DNA of 52,785 nucleotides. It comes from a virus. The position numbers and the translations under genes were made by a program. The DNA lies in the IMG/VR virus record IMGVR_UViG_3300035145_002598, positions 1 through 52,785 of that record. One strand, 5' to 3'. Shown in pieces: positions 18,734 to 26,622 of this stretch; positions within the stretch are counted from its first letter, which is position 1, and every line of letters begins with the position of its first letter. The notes below the pieces were generated by a model. That model worked only from the letters and a program-made list of their open reading frames with translations, searched no databases and was not told the origin of the DNA.

Positions 18734-19493
18734 GAGCGCTCGACGCTCGACGATCTTTACGCGCGCAACGGACGACGAGCTCGACGCGCTCGGTGAATAT
18801 TACGGGCTCGTGAGACCGAGCGCGTATCCTGTGAGCGCGTGGCGTGAGGTGCTCCGCGCGGTCGTGTATCGACCTCGTGGGACGGTGGGCTCGCTGTTCT
18901 CTGCGCTCAACGCGCTCTTTAAGCCGTGGACTGATACGACCGCGATCACGACCACGATCGACGCGAACGGCGAGTTCACTCACGCGAGTCTCACCTCGAC
19001 CGCTTACGCTCATCGATGGGTAAGGGTTGGCGGTGATTCGTATCACTGGGTCGATGAGGTCGACACAGCGACGACGACCGCGACGCTCAACACCGTGAGC
19101 TCGTCGTATTGGGACGCGTGGACCTCTGAGCGCTCAAACGTCGAGGTCGCGTTTCTCCCGTTTCATTTCGTCGAGAGCGACGCGCGGATCCGCGTCTATA
19201 TCGATCTCGACCTGCTCTCGGTCCCGCCGACGTACATCCAAGAATCCGGAGCGACGCGCCCCAACGGTCAGCCCTACGGCGGGCAGCTCCTGAACCTGTT
19301 AGACTTGGATCCGGACACGTTGGATTATGGCGACCAGGTCAACGGACCTTATCCGCTCTATCTGCGAGGAGACGAGGCTTCGGGGGTGTTGGGCGACGTG
19401 TTAAATCGTATTATCGTCGCGGGTGTTCGCGTCGACGTATTGGGTGTTTCGTTTAACGGGTCCCTTGGTTATCCGAGCATCTCAGAGTTATAA
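18708..19493 (+). CDS. Baseplate tail protein, gpI-like
   Basis: The 261-residue product closes the late plus-strand cluster. Its N-terminus (DDELDALGEYYGLVRPSAYP, then WREVLRAVVYRPRGTVGSLFSALNALF) resembles P2 gpI-like baseplate proteins, in which helices carry 'Ld.la..ygl.R' and 'l..av..r..gt...l..al' patterns. The C-terminal part is beta-rich and contains GDVLNRIIVAGVRVDVLG. It presumably attaches fibres to the wedge. Confidence 0.6.
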   Translation: MIRTLSQTESARRSTIFTRATDDELDALGEYYGLVRPSAYPVSAWREVLRAVVYRPRGTVGSLFSALNALFKPWTDTTAITTTIDANGEFTHASLTSTAYAHRWVRVGGDSYHWVDEVDTATTTATLNTVSSSYWDAWTSERSNVEVAFLPFHFVESDARIRVYIDLDLLSVPPTYIQESGATRPNGQPYGGQLLNLLDLDPDTLDYGDQVNGPYPLYLRGDEASGVLGDVLNRIIVAGVRVDVLGVSFNGSLGYPSISEL

Positions 19494-19496
19494 GCG

Positions 19497-19526
19497 TTGA
19501 CGGATGCGTCGATCTCGGTTTAGAGT
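19497..19526 (+). promoter_or_regulatory. Sigma70-like promoter for the replication operon
   Basis: TTGACG (19497-19502), an 18-base spacer and TAGAGT (19521-19526) stand 41 bases before the primase-helicase ATG, in the only gap between the structural and replication operons. Five of six and four of six positions match the consensus hexamers. Confidence 0.5.
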
Positions 19527-19567
19527 GTCGGCGCTACGTTCAACCCTTCACCCGAGATCGGATATCT

Positions 19568-22500
19568 ATGTCCCCCGTTTTATCTATTAATCAGCGCCTC
19601 GGCTCGTTGTTCGGCGAAGACGCTGCGCAGCAAATCAGCAAGGCATCGAAGCCGAGCCCGTCGGCTCCCGTGATGCTCGACGGCGCGTTCTACGCTCACA
19701 GCGAGCTCGACGACGCGCGCGCGAGGCTCGAGCATGTGTTCGACGCGCCGGTGCTCATATTACCCTCCCCACGAGTCACAGGAGCGAGCGATACGTCAAG
19801 CAACGCGAAGCGCTATCCGGTCGTCTCGATGAGCGACGCGCTCACGTCTACCCACACCGTCGACGCTCACATGCAGATGTGCATCGCGCCCGCACTCACG
19901 AAACACGGCAAAGCGCCACGCGCGCGAGTCGACGCGATCCAGACGGGCGACGTGTCTCTGAATTACATCGTTCTCGATTACGACCTCGAGGACCACGGGG
20001 GCGCGAGGATGACGCCCCCACTGTTCCGACGTCTCGTCGGTGAGCTCTCCGCTCATCCGATGCTCGCGGGCGCGGTGTGGTACTCGACGCGCGGAGGGCT
20101 GCGCGCGGTCGTGCGACTCGCTGAGAGCTTCGCTCTTGACCCATCGGCGAGGGGCGCGGATTGGACCGCGTTTTATACGCACATCGTCGCGTCGCTCCCT
20201 CACGCTGAGCGGTGGGATCTCGCTTGTAAGGACGCCTCTCGATTAATGCGTATGCCATACGTAAGGCGAGACGACGAGGATCAGAGAGGCGAGCTCTTTA
20301 TCCCGCGTAACGTGGGCGCGTATACGCTCGACGCTGCGGACCTCGCGGTCGTGGTCGGCGCGCTCACGCGCTCAACGTCTCGCCGTGACGCTGTGAGCGG
20401 TGACGCGCTCCCTCGATTGTTCGAGCGCCTCGGATGGATGAGAGGCGAGTTTAAGCACATCAACGGCGCCCCCGCGTACCTCGCGCAGTGTCCGCTTGAG
20501 CATCTCCACAGCTCCGAGAATGAGTCGTCGACGATCCTACACGCGACCGAGGACGACGGCGGGTACGTGCTTCACTGTCTGCACAACTCATGTCGACAAG
20601 TGTTCAGCGAGTCCGGAGGGTGGCGCGCGTACATCCAACAACGACACGCGGACGAGTGGCGCGAGTGTGTCGGGCGTGACGAGCTCGACTACGTGTACGA
20701 CCCGAATGATCACTGGCGATTCGTCGAGCAAGCGGTCGAGCTCCTCGAGACGGCGTTCCCGAATCGGATCTTTAGGCGTCACGATAACGTCGCGACCGTC
20801 GAGCGCGACATCCACGGAGGCGCGCGGTGGAAGGTCTGGAGCGTCGCGGATCTCACGGGGCTCTTGAATCGCGTCGGGCGATGGAGCGCGATCACGCGAG
20901 AGGGAGAGACGCGCCGAACCTCGGTCCCTGAGCGTATGGTCAAGATCCACCTAGTCGCGATCGCTGACGAGCTCCCGCTGTGTGAGACGTGTACGACGCT
21001 CCCCCCGCTCGATCCTGAGACGCTCGAGCCGACGAGGTTCAGCGAGGGTTACTGCGAGGTGACGCGGTCTTATTTCCTGCCGTGTCCGCAGTTGGACCTC
21101 GCTCAGCTGCGTCGCGTGTACGATCGCCCCGCGTCACCGAGCCGAGCGATAAACGCGTACATGAGGCTCATTGATATTTATCACGATTTCCCGTGGAGAG
21201 ATCGAGCGCACCAGGTCCTCGGCGCGTCGATCGCGTTTACTGTCGCGCTTCGTCGCTCGATGGACGTCGCGCCGATGGTGTTCGTCTCAGCGAACAATAA
21301 GGGCGTCGGGAAAACGAAATTGATCAGCGCAGCGACCGCGAGCGTGTATGGTACGACGCCCCCTCTCGCGTCACTCCCGTCGCGTGAGGAGGAGCTTAAG
21401 AAGGTCCTCGACTCGTTGGTCCACAGTGACTCGGATATCTTCATCGCGGATAATGTCGCGAGCCGTATCGGGGGAGCGACGCTCGACGCGTTCCTCACGT
21501 CCCCTCTACACACCTATCGCCCTTTAGGTATAACTGATACCCGCGTCGCTCCGAACCGCGTATTCATCGGCGCGACCGGAAACAACGCGACGCTGAGCGG
21601 TGACACCGACCGGCGCGCGATCATGATTCGTCTCGTGACCGATCTTGAGCACCCTGAACAGCGACGCGGGTTCAGGCACGCGGACCTCCTCGCGACCGCG
21701 CGGTCGCGTGTTACCGATACGTGGTGCGCGATCCTCGAGATCCTGCGAGCGTGGCGGTCGGCTCCCGAGGCTGAGCGTCGCGCGATCCTCGACGAGGCTC
21801 GACCGTTCGGATCATATGAGCGATGGGCTGAGATCGTGCGCGACCCTCTCATGTGGATCTCTGGGCTCGCTCACGGTGAAGCTCAGGACGTGGTCGCGCT
21901 GTCACGCGAGGAGGTCGACGTCGCACGAGAGGACGATCGAACGGAGCTCTTCTCGATCCTCGCGGATTGGCAAGCGTCGCGACGTGGCTCGGAGAGTTGG
22001 ACCTCTCGCGACCTGTTCCGCGCGATCACTTCCGCGATGGAGGACGAGCCCGACTCACCGCTCGCCGGTATCGGCGAGGGGATGTATCGATGTACGCTCC
22101 GCAGTGTGTCGCTCTTAGTCTCGCAACGACGCGACCAAGTCAGCGCGGGGTATCGCCTCAACGCGAAGAAGAGCGGGGGAACGCTGAAATACAAGCTCAG
22201 CGCGGTCGACGGGAGCGAGCCACCTCCACCACCGCCGAAGCCGGACCCGTGGGGGACGCCTCCCACGACGCCGACGACGCCCCCTCCCCCGAAGCCGAGA
22301 GGCGAGCCGTTACCCGTGATCAACTGGACGAGCGCGTGCGATCAGGGTTCGGCGTATGAGGTCGACGCGCGACTCGTCGAGGAGCGTCCGCATTATGAAC
22401 CACTCACTCGCCGATGCTCGTTTTTACGCGAGGACATGTGCGCGCGCGATCGTATTCCTTGCGAGTACATGAGCGCGATCGATGGCGGGGCTGATGGCGG

Positions 22501-23005
22501 GATCACTCAACAACTCACGGACGCATTACGGAGCACTATGAGCGACGATATTGAGCGCATTGAAGCGCCCCCTCTCATCCCCCTCGACTCGACGGATCAC
22601 CCGCGCGCGATCGAGATCATCCGCGCGGAGTTTGCGGTCAAGGCGACACAACAAGCGATCGCCGACCGGCTGAATCGTGAGAACGTCCCCCCGCCGAACG
22701 GGAGGAAATGGACGAGCGCGAAGGTCGGAGTCATCGCGCGGAAGAACCAGATCACACGCCCGAAGAAAGTCGACGCGCCGAAAGCGGACCGCGTGCTCGA
22801 GCGCGATGGGCATTGGGCGGGCTATTGGAGCGACGCTCACCCGCTCACGACCCCATCGAGCGACGCCCCGAGCGTACCACAAGCGCACAGCGGGACGCGT
22901 ACAGCGAGCGCGAAAGCGATCCTCTCAGCACTCTACGGTCGCGCGATGGATTGCCGTGACGCGTATCTCGCGCGCGTCAAGTTCGAGGAAGAGTCGCCCG
23001 CATGA
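19568..23005 (+). CDS. Primase-helicase with Pro-rich linker and recombinase-like C-terminal domain
   Basis: This 1145-residue replication protein has several regions. Residues about 60-275 look like an archaeo-eukaryotic-type primase: VLDYDLED near 136 offers metal-binding acids, and YSTRGGLRAVVRL follows. About 308-343 hold a zinc-type Cys/His cluster (CPLEHLHSS, then HCLHNSC). About 545-745 hold the helicase ATPase: Walker A NNKGVGKTK (about 577-586), Walker B DSDIFIADN, and the arginine region TLSGDTDRRAIMIRL, as seen in mobile-element primase-helicases. A run of proline follows at about 885-911. The last part carries AIADRLNRENVPPPNGRKWT, typical of the helical DNA-binding part of serine recombinases. 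First gene of a three-gene overlapping operon. Confidence 0.75.
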   Translation: MSPVLSINQRLGSLFGEDAAQQISKASKPSPSAPVMLDGAFYAHSELDDARARLEHVFDAPVLILPSPRVTGASDTSSNAKRYPVVSMSDALTSTHTVDAHMQMCIAPALTKHGKAPRARVDAIQTGDVSLNYIVLDYDLEDHGGARMTPPLFRRLVGELSAHPMLAGAVWYSTRGGLRAVVRLAESFALDPSARGADWTAFYTHIVASLPHAERWDLACKDASRLMRMPYVRRDDEDQRGELFIPRNVGAYTLDAADLAVVVGALTRSTSRRDAVSGDALPRLFERLGWMRGEFKHINGAPAYLAQCPLEHLHSSENESSTILHATEDDGGYVLHCLHNSCRQVFSESGGWRAYIQQRHADEWRECVGRDELDYVYDPNDHWRFVEQAVELLETAFPNRIFRRHDNVATVERDIHGGARWKVWSVADLTGLLNRVGRWSAITREGETRRTSVPERMVKIHLVAIADELPLCETCTTLPPLDPETLEPTRFSEGYCEVTRSYFLPCPQLDLAQLRRVYDRPASPSRAINAYMRLIDIYHDFPWRDRAHQVLGASIAFTVALRRSMDVAPMVFVSANNKGVGKTKLISAATASVYGTTPPLASLPSREEELKKVLDSLVHSDSDIFIADNVASRIGGATLDAFLTSPLHTYRPLGITDTRVAPNRVFIGATGNNATLSGDTDRRAIMIRLVTDLEHPEQRRGFRHADLLATARSRVTDTWCAILEILRAWRSAPEAERRAILDEARPFGSYERWAEIVRDPLMWISGLAHGEAQDVVALSREEVDVAREDDRTELFSILADWQASRRGSESWTSRDLFRAITSAMEDEPDSPLAGIGEGMYRCTLRSVSLLVSQRRDQVSAGYRLNAKKSGGTLKYKLSAVDGSEPPPPPPKPDPWGTPPTTPTTPPPPKPRGEPLPVINWTSACDQGSAYEVDARLVEERPHYEPLTRRCSFLREDMCARDRIPCEYMSAIDGGADGGITQQLTDALRSTMSDDIERIEAPPLIPLDSTDHPRAIEIIRAEFAVKATQQAIADRLNRENVPPPNGRKWTSAKVGVIARKNQITRPKKVDAPKADRVLERDGHWAGYWSDAHPLTTPSSDAPSVPQAHSGTRTASAKAILSALYGRAMDCRDAYLARVKFEEESPA

Positions 23006-24141
23006 TCCCACATGTTAGCGCGTCTCAGATAAAGACGTTCCGCGATTGTCCGCGTAAATGGTACTTACAGAAGGTCGTGAAACTCCCCTCGCCGTCTACC
23101 GCTGCGACGGAGCTCGGCGGTCAGGTACACGCGGAGCTCGAGGCGTGGTTACGGGACGGGAAAGAGTTCAGCGCGACGCTCGCCGGAGAGATCGCGAAGA
23201 GCGGAGCGCACCACGTCCCCACGGATCGACACGTCGAGATCGAGTTGAGTCTCGCCGAGCGTATCCCGATCAACGACTCGCCCGTCAGGGTGGTCGGGTT
23301 CATCGATGCGCTCTACCCCTACGAGCCCGCGATGATATTGGACCACAAGACGAGCTCAAATAAGCGCTACACGAAGACAGCGCGCGAGCTGGCTCATGAC
23401 GTGCAGCTCGCACTCTACGCGAAAGCGTACCTCGATCACGCGCCCGACGTGGACGAGGTCACTTTAACACACGTCTATTACGGGACGCGCGGAGCGCCCT
23501 GGAGTAAGCGCGTAGACTCGAAGGTAACACGCGACCACGTCGAGACACAGTGGGCGCAGATCCGCGCGACTATCGAGGAGATGATCGAGGTCTCACACGC
23601 ACAGAGCGCAGCGGACGCGCCCCCCTCATACGACTCATGCGATAAATACGGCGGTTGCCCCTACGCGGGGGAATGCTTCCACGCCGACAAACAACGACCC
23701 CCACAAACAGAGAACAACGAAACGGAGAACGACATGACACCAGCAGAGCGACTCGCACAGCTCGGACTCGCCGAGCCCACAGCACCAAAGACCCCGAAGC
23801 CTAAGACAACGAAGCCGACGACACCCGCTCCAAAGAGCGGAGCCCCTAAGACGCGTATTCTGTACATCGGATGCACGCCTATTAAAGGAGCGTCGAATCC
23901 ACCGACGAACGCGGTCGAGGCGTTCACAACGATCAACGCTAAGCTCTGCGCCGAGTTCAAGGTGCCACACTTGGGACTCGTCGATTACGGTCGAGGGTGG
24001 GCTGCGTACTCTGGCGCGATCACCTCGGCGGGGTGGCCTAACGACGTGAGCGCGCTTTATCTCGATCCGCTGTGTCAGGAGTACGAGCGACTCGTCTCTC
24101 CGCTCTCTGAGCTCGCGGACGTGATTATCCGTCGTCTATGA
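23002..24141 (+). CDS. Cas4/RecB-like Fe-S PD-(D/E)XK nuclease joined to a C-terminal domain
   Basis: The ORF has 379 residues. The nuclease part (about 1-235) begins VSASQIKTFRDCPRKWYLQK, and has the core GFIDALYPYE..MILDHKTSS with Asp, Asp and Lys of the PD-(D/E)XK site. A cysteine near 14 plus the SCDKYGGCPYAGEC cluster near 213-225 suggest a 4Fe-4S knot as in Cas4 and AddB. After residue 244 an in-frame ATG at 23734, preceded by GGAG and an A-rich leader, begins a Pro/Lys-rich linker and a separate small domain (ILYIGCTPIKG, then LGLVDYGRGWAAYSGAI). It lies between the primase-helicase and the SNF2-like helicase with ATGA overlaps, so end processing or recombination in replication is likely. 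Confidence 0.75.
   Translation: MIPHVSASQIKTFRDCPRKWYLQKVVKLPSPSTAATELGGQVHAELEAWLRDGKEFSATLAGEIAKSGAHHVPTDRHVEIELSLAERIPINDSPVRVVGFIDALYPYEPAMILDHKTSSNKRYTKTARELAHDVQLALYAKAYLDHAPDVDEVTLTHVYYGTRGAPWSKRVDSKVTRDHVETQWAQIRATIEEMIEVSHAQSAADAPPSYDSCDKYGGCPYAGECFHADKQRPPQTENNETENDMTPAERLAQLGLAEPTAPKTPKPKTTKPTTPAPKSGAPKTRILYIGCTPIKGASNPPTNAVEAFTTINAKLCAEFKVPHLGLVDYGRGWAAYSGAITSAGWPNDVSALYLDPLCQEYERLVSPLSELADVIIRRL
23734..24141 (+). CDS. Possible internal translation product of the nuclease gene
   Basis: An in-frame ATG inside the nuclease gene follows GGAGAACGAC and a leader (23711-23733) closely resembling the true leader before the gene at 40375. It would yield a 135-residue protein: a Pro/Lys/Thr linker and a mixed alpha/beta domain. 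Whether it is made separately is inference; the open reading frame continues through. Confidence 0.4.
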   Translation: MTPAERLAQLGLAEPTAPKTPKPKTTKPTTPAPKSGAPKTRILYIGCTPIKGASNPPTNAVEAFTTINAKLCAEFKVPHLGLVDYGRGWAAYSGAITSAGWPNDVSALYLDPLCQEYERLVSPLSELADVIIRRL

Positions 24142-25808
24142 GTGAACCGGAGGACGTTCGCCGACTGAGGGAGCTCCCCCTCGACGTCGAGGTCACGGGC
24201 GAGGAGTACGTCGATCAGTTGACGCGATTATACGCGCGCGATCCAGATGCACCGACGCAGACACTAAGACCGCTTCAAGCTGCGATGCTCGTGCAAGCGA
24301 TACGCGGAGACGGTCTCGTCGCGCTCGCGGGGTGTGGATCGGGCAAGACCTTAACGTCTCTCTTATTGCCCCTCGTGCTCGGCGCGGAGCGTCCGCTGTT
24401 ACTACTCCCCGCAGCGATGCGCGCGCAGAACGCGAGCGACCAACGCGACTACGCGCAGCATTGGCGACTCATCCCCGTCGAGGTCATGAGCTACGAGGGG
24501 TTAAGCTCACCGAGTCAACGCGCGCGTCTCGAGGAGCTCGCGCCCGACCTGATCATCTGCGACGAGGCTCACGCGTTAAGGAACCTCAAGAGCGCGCGCG
24601 TGAGACGCCTCGAGTCGTACATCCGAGCGAGTCGCGCGAAGCTCTGCGCGCTGAGCGGGACGCTCGTCTCTCGCAGTCTGCGCGACTACGCTCATGTGAT
24701 GAATTGGGCGCTCCGCGTGTGGTCCCCCCTCCCTCGACACAACAGCATGATCGACATGTTCGCTCGCGTGATCGAGGACGGCGACGCGACGAAACAGATG
24801 AGCGAATATGTCGACAGCGCGCTCCCTCCAGGTGACACGCTCGAGGATCGCTTACACGTCCGGCTCCGTCGATCGCGGGGGGTCGTGATCTCGAGTGATC
24901 AGCGCGTCGCGTCCTCCCTCGTTATCGAGACGCGCAGATACAAACAATCGAAGAGGCTGCGCTCGGCGCTCGTGCGTCTGCTAGCAGATCAGAACGTCGT
25001 GAGCGCGACACACGACGCGCTTGATGAGGAGACCGTCGAGCTCATGCTGCGTAGCTCGGATCTGTGGAGCCCGAAGGATGCGATCTACTCGCGCGTGTGG
25101 GCTCAGCTCGCTATGGGTTGCGTGTACATATGGGATTGGGGAGACCGCGCTCCCGATTATCAATGGGTCGAAGCTCGGCGCGGTTGGGGCTCGACGGCTC
25201 GGCGTATTCTGGACGTCGGTCGCTATGACTCCGAAGCGCTCTTAAAGCGTGACTTGAGGAGCGGAGCGTACAGAGATCAGCGTGCGCGCGACGCGCTTGA
25301 TGCGTGGGACGCTGTGAGGGATCGAGAGCCACCGATGACGCGCGCGATATGGGTTGATACGTCGTGGGTCGAGGACGTCGTCGCGTGGGCTCGTGCTCAG
25401 AAGGACCCGCCGATCATCTGGGTGCAGTTGCAAGAGGTCGCGCGCAAACTACACGATTTGACAGGGTGGGCGATGTACGGGAGCGGGAGCGAGGCGAGCG
25501 CGCAGCTCGACGCTAATCGACACACCGCTCACCCGTGTATCATGTCGATCGCGTCACATGGTACGGGGAAGAATCTCCAAGCGTGGCGCTCTCAGATCGT
25601 CGCGCATCCCCTCTCGCATCCGGCGCGATGGGAGCAGATGATCGCGCGCACACACCGACACGGACAGCTCGCCGACTCCGTGAGCGTGACCGTGTATCGT
25701 CACGGGCTGTTCGGTCGCGCGCTCAACAAAGCGAGGAAAGACGCGCAGTACATCGTCGACACGACGGGACAAGAGCAGCGCTTAATCTACGCCGATGAAG
25801 CGCGTTAA
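24138..25808 (+). CDS. SNF2/SF2-type DNA helicase-translocase
   Basis: This 556-residue protein has superfamily 2 motifs: motif I AGCGSGKT (about 64-71), motif II DEAH (about 138-141) with VEVMSYEGLSS before it, motif III ALSGT, and near the C-terminus motif VI QMIARTHRHGQ. RTHRhGQ is the SNF2-family form. The Q-motif-like TLRPLQAAMLVQAI precedes motif I. The region between the two RecA-like halves (about 190-420) is divergent and rich in charged residues. The start overlaps the nuclease stop. It probably remodels DNA or protein-DNA complexes during replication or recombination. Confidence 0.82.
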   Translation: MSEPEDVRRLRELPLDVEVTGEEYVDQLTRLYARDPDAPTQTLRPLQAAMLVQAIRGDGLVALAGCGSGKTLTSLLLPLVLGAERPLLLLPAAMRAQNASDQRDYAQHWRLIPVEVMSYEGLSSPSQRARLEELAPDLIICDEAHALRNLKSARVRRLESYIRASRAKLCALSGTLVSRSLRDYAHVMNWALRVWSPLPRHNSMIDMFARVIEDGDATKQMSEYVDSALPPGDTLEDRLHVRLRRSRGVVISSDQRVASSLVIETRRYKQSKRLRSALVRLLADQNVVSATHDALDEETVELMLRSSDLWSPKDAIYSRVWAQLAMGCVYIWDWGDRAPDYQWVEARRGWGSTARRILDVGRYDSEALLKRDLRSGAYRDQRARDALDAWDAVRDREPPMTRAIWVDTSWVEDVVAWARAQKDPPIIWVQLQEVARKLHDLTGWAMYGSGSEASAQLDANRHTAHPCIMSIASHGTGKNLQAWRSQIVAHPLSHPARWEQMIARTHRHGQLADSVSVTVYRHGLFGRALNKARKDAQYIVDTTGQEQRLIYADEAR

Positions 25809-25819
25809 ACTTTTTTAAC
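25804..25819. promoter_or_regulatory. AT-rich palindrome at the end of the helicase gene
   Basis: GTTAAA and TTTAAC are separated by CTTT, overlapping the helicase stop codon and lying nine bases before the -35 of the SSB promoter. A longer version of the same motif is at 40251-40270. Possible operator; a GC-poor stem is unlikely to be a terminator. Confidence 0.4.
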
Positions 25820-25827
25820 ATTGTATC

Positions 25828-25856
25828 TTGACACCTCGAGCGGGGTGTCTTACTGT
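25828..25856 (+). promoter_or_regulatory. Strong sigma70-like promoter for the SSB gene
   Basis: TTGACA (25828-25833), a 17-base spacer and TACTGT (25851-25856). The -35 is perfect. GAGGATCCTC (25857-25866), a perfect 10-base palindrome, covers the expected start site and may be an operator. An A-rich leader with ACGAAACAACGA leads to the ATG at 25927. Confidence 0.6.
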
Positions 25857-25926
25857 GAGGATCCTCGCTCGTTTCGCGGGGCAACACGAAACAACGATCG
25901 CACGATCAAAGACACAAGGAGTCAAC

Positions 25927-26490
25927 ATGACTTTTGACATTGGACAGTATTCAGACGACATCGCGAACGCGGAGTTCGACCGCGTGGACCGCGATTTCAT
26001 GGAGGCGGGGACGCACCTCATCCGGATCGAGGGAGTCCCCGCGATCACCTCGAAAAACACGGGGAACAATCTCGTGATCCTCGAGGCGCAGATCGTCTCG
26101 TCCGACTACCACGCGCCCGAGACGCTGGTTAAGCACCTCTTCCAACTCTCAGGGGTCGACCGTTGGAAGGTGCAGAGGAATCTCTCGCAACTGAAATCGA
26201 TCGTCGCTGCAACGCTCCCCGCCGAGGCGAGACACCTCGTCACCGCTGACATCGTAAACAAGGCGTTTCGCGAGGGGCTGTGCGTCGGCGCGGTCATCAA
26301 GGTCGTCGTCAAAAAGAAGACCTCTAAAAATGGCGCGGAGTACCTCGACTACTCGTTCCTCGCTGGACCCGAGGAGCTCAACCGAGGCGACGAGCCTGAG
26401 ACCGAAGAGACCGCTCCGTCCGGTAACAACTGGAACGTGAGCGAGGGTGATGACGCGAGCGACGACGACGGCGCTGACGTACCGTTTTAA
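25927..26490 (+). CDS. ssb: Single-stranded DNA-binding protein (phage type)
   Basis: The ATG at 25927 is preceded by AAGGAG and gives 187 residues; the longer in-frame reading from 25828 would begin inside the promoter. The N-terminal 140 residues are an OB-like alpha/beta domain (GTHLIRIEGVPAITSKNTGN, then LVILEAQIVSSDYHAPETL, then VKKKTSKNGAEYLDYSFL). The tail is acidic and ends DDDGADVPF, like the Asp-rich, Phe-ending tip with which SSBs recruit partner proteins. It has its own promoter. Its context is between the helicase and polymerase genes. Confidence 0.72.
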   Translation: MTFDIGQYSDDIANAEFDRVDRDFMEAGTHLIRIEGVPAITSKNTGNNLVILEAQIVSSDYHAPETLVKHLFQLSGVDRWKVQRNLSQLKSIVAATLPAEARHLVTADIVNKAFREGLCVGAVIKVVVKKKTSKNGAEYLDYSFLAGPEELNRGDEPETEETAPSGNNWNVSEGDDASDDDGADVPF

Positions 26491-26493
26491 TCG

Positions 26494-26520
26494 TTGACTG
26501 ACGACGCTAGACGTGATACT
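26494..26520 (+). promoter_or_regulatory. Possible promoter before the polymerase leader
   Basis: TTGACT (26494-26499) and GATACT (26515-26520), with a short 15-base spacer; TAGACG at 26508 is an alternative. It lies four bases after the SSB stop and 128 bases before the polymerase ATG, so a long leader containing a terminator would be made. Confidence 0.35.
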
Positions 26521-26565
26521 CAACGCGAGAACTCTCTCCGTTGGGTTCTGAACTAGCAAACGACG

Positions 26566-26602
26566 CCCTCGATCGTCAACACCGGTCGGGGGTTTCGTTT
26601 AT
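26566..26602 (+). terminator. Rho-independent terminator or attenuator before the polymerase
   Basis: CCCTCGATC (26566-26574) pairs with GGTCGGGGG (26584-26592) in nine base pairs, two of them G-U, with a nine-base loop, followed by TTTCGTTTAT. It could end SSB transcripts or control read-through into the polymerase gene, whose ATG is 20 bases further. Confidence 0.6.
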
Positions 26603-26622
26603 CTACGAGACAGGAGAGAGCG

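Noticed and set aside
24332-24835. Second plus-strand frame inside the SNF2 helicase gene
   Set aside because: Arg-rich composition typical of an out-of-frame reading of this phage; helicase motifs in the other frame are clear.
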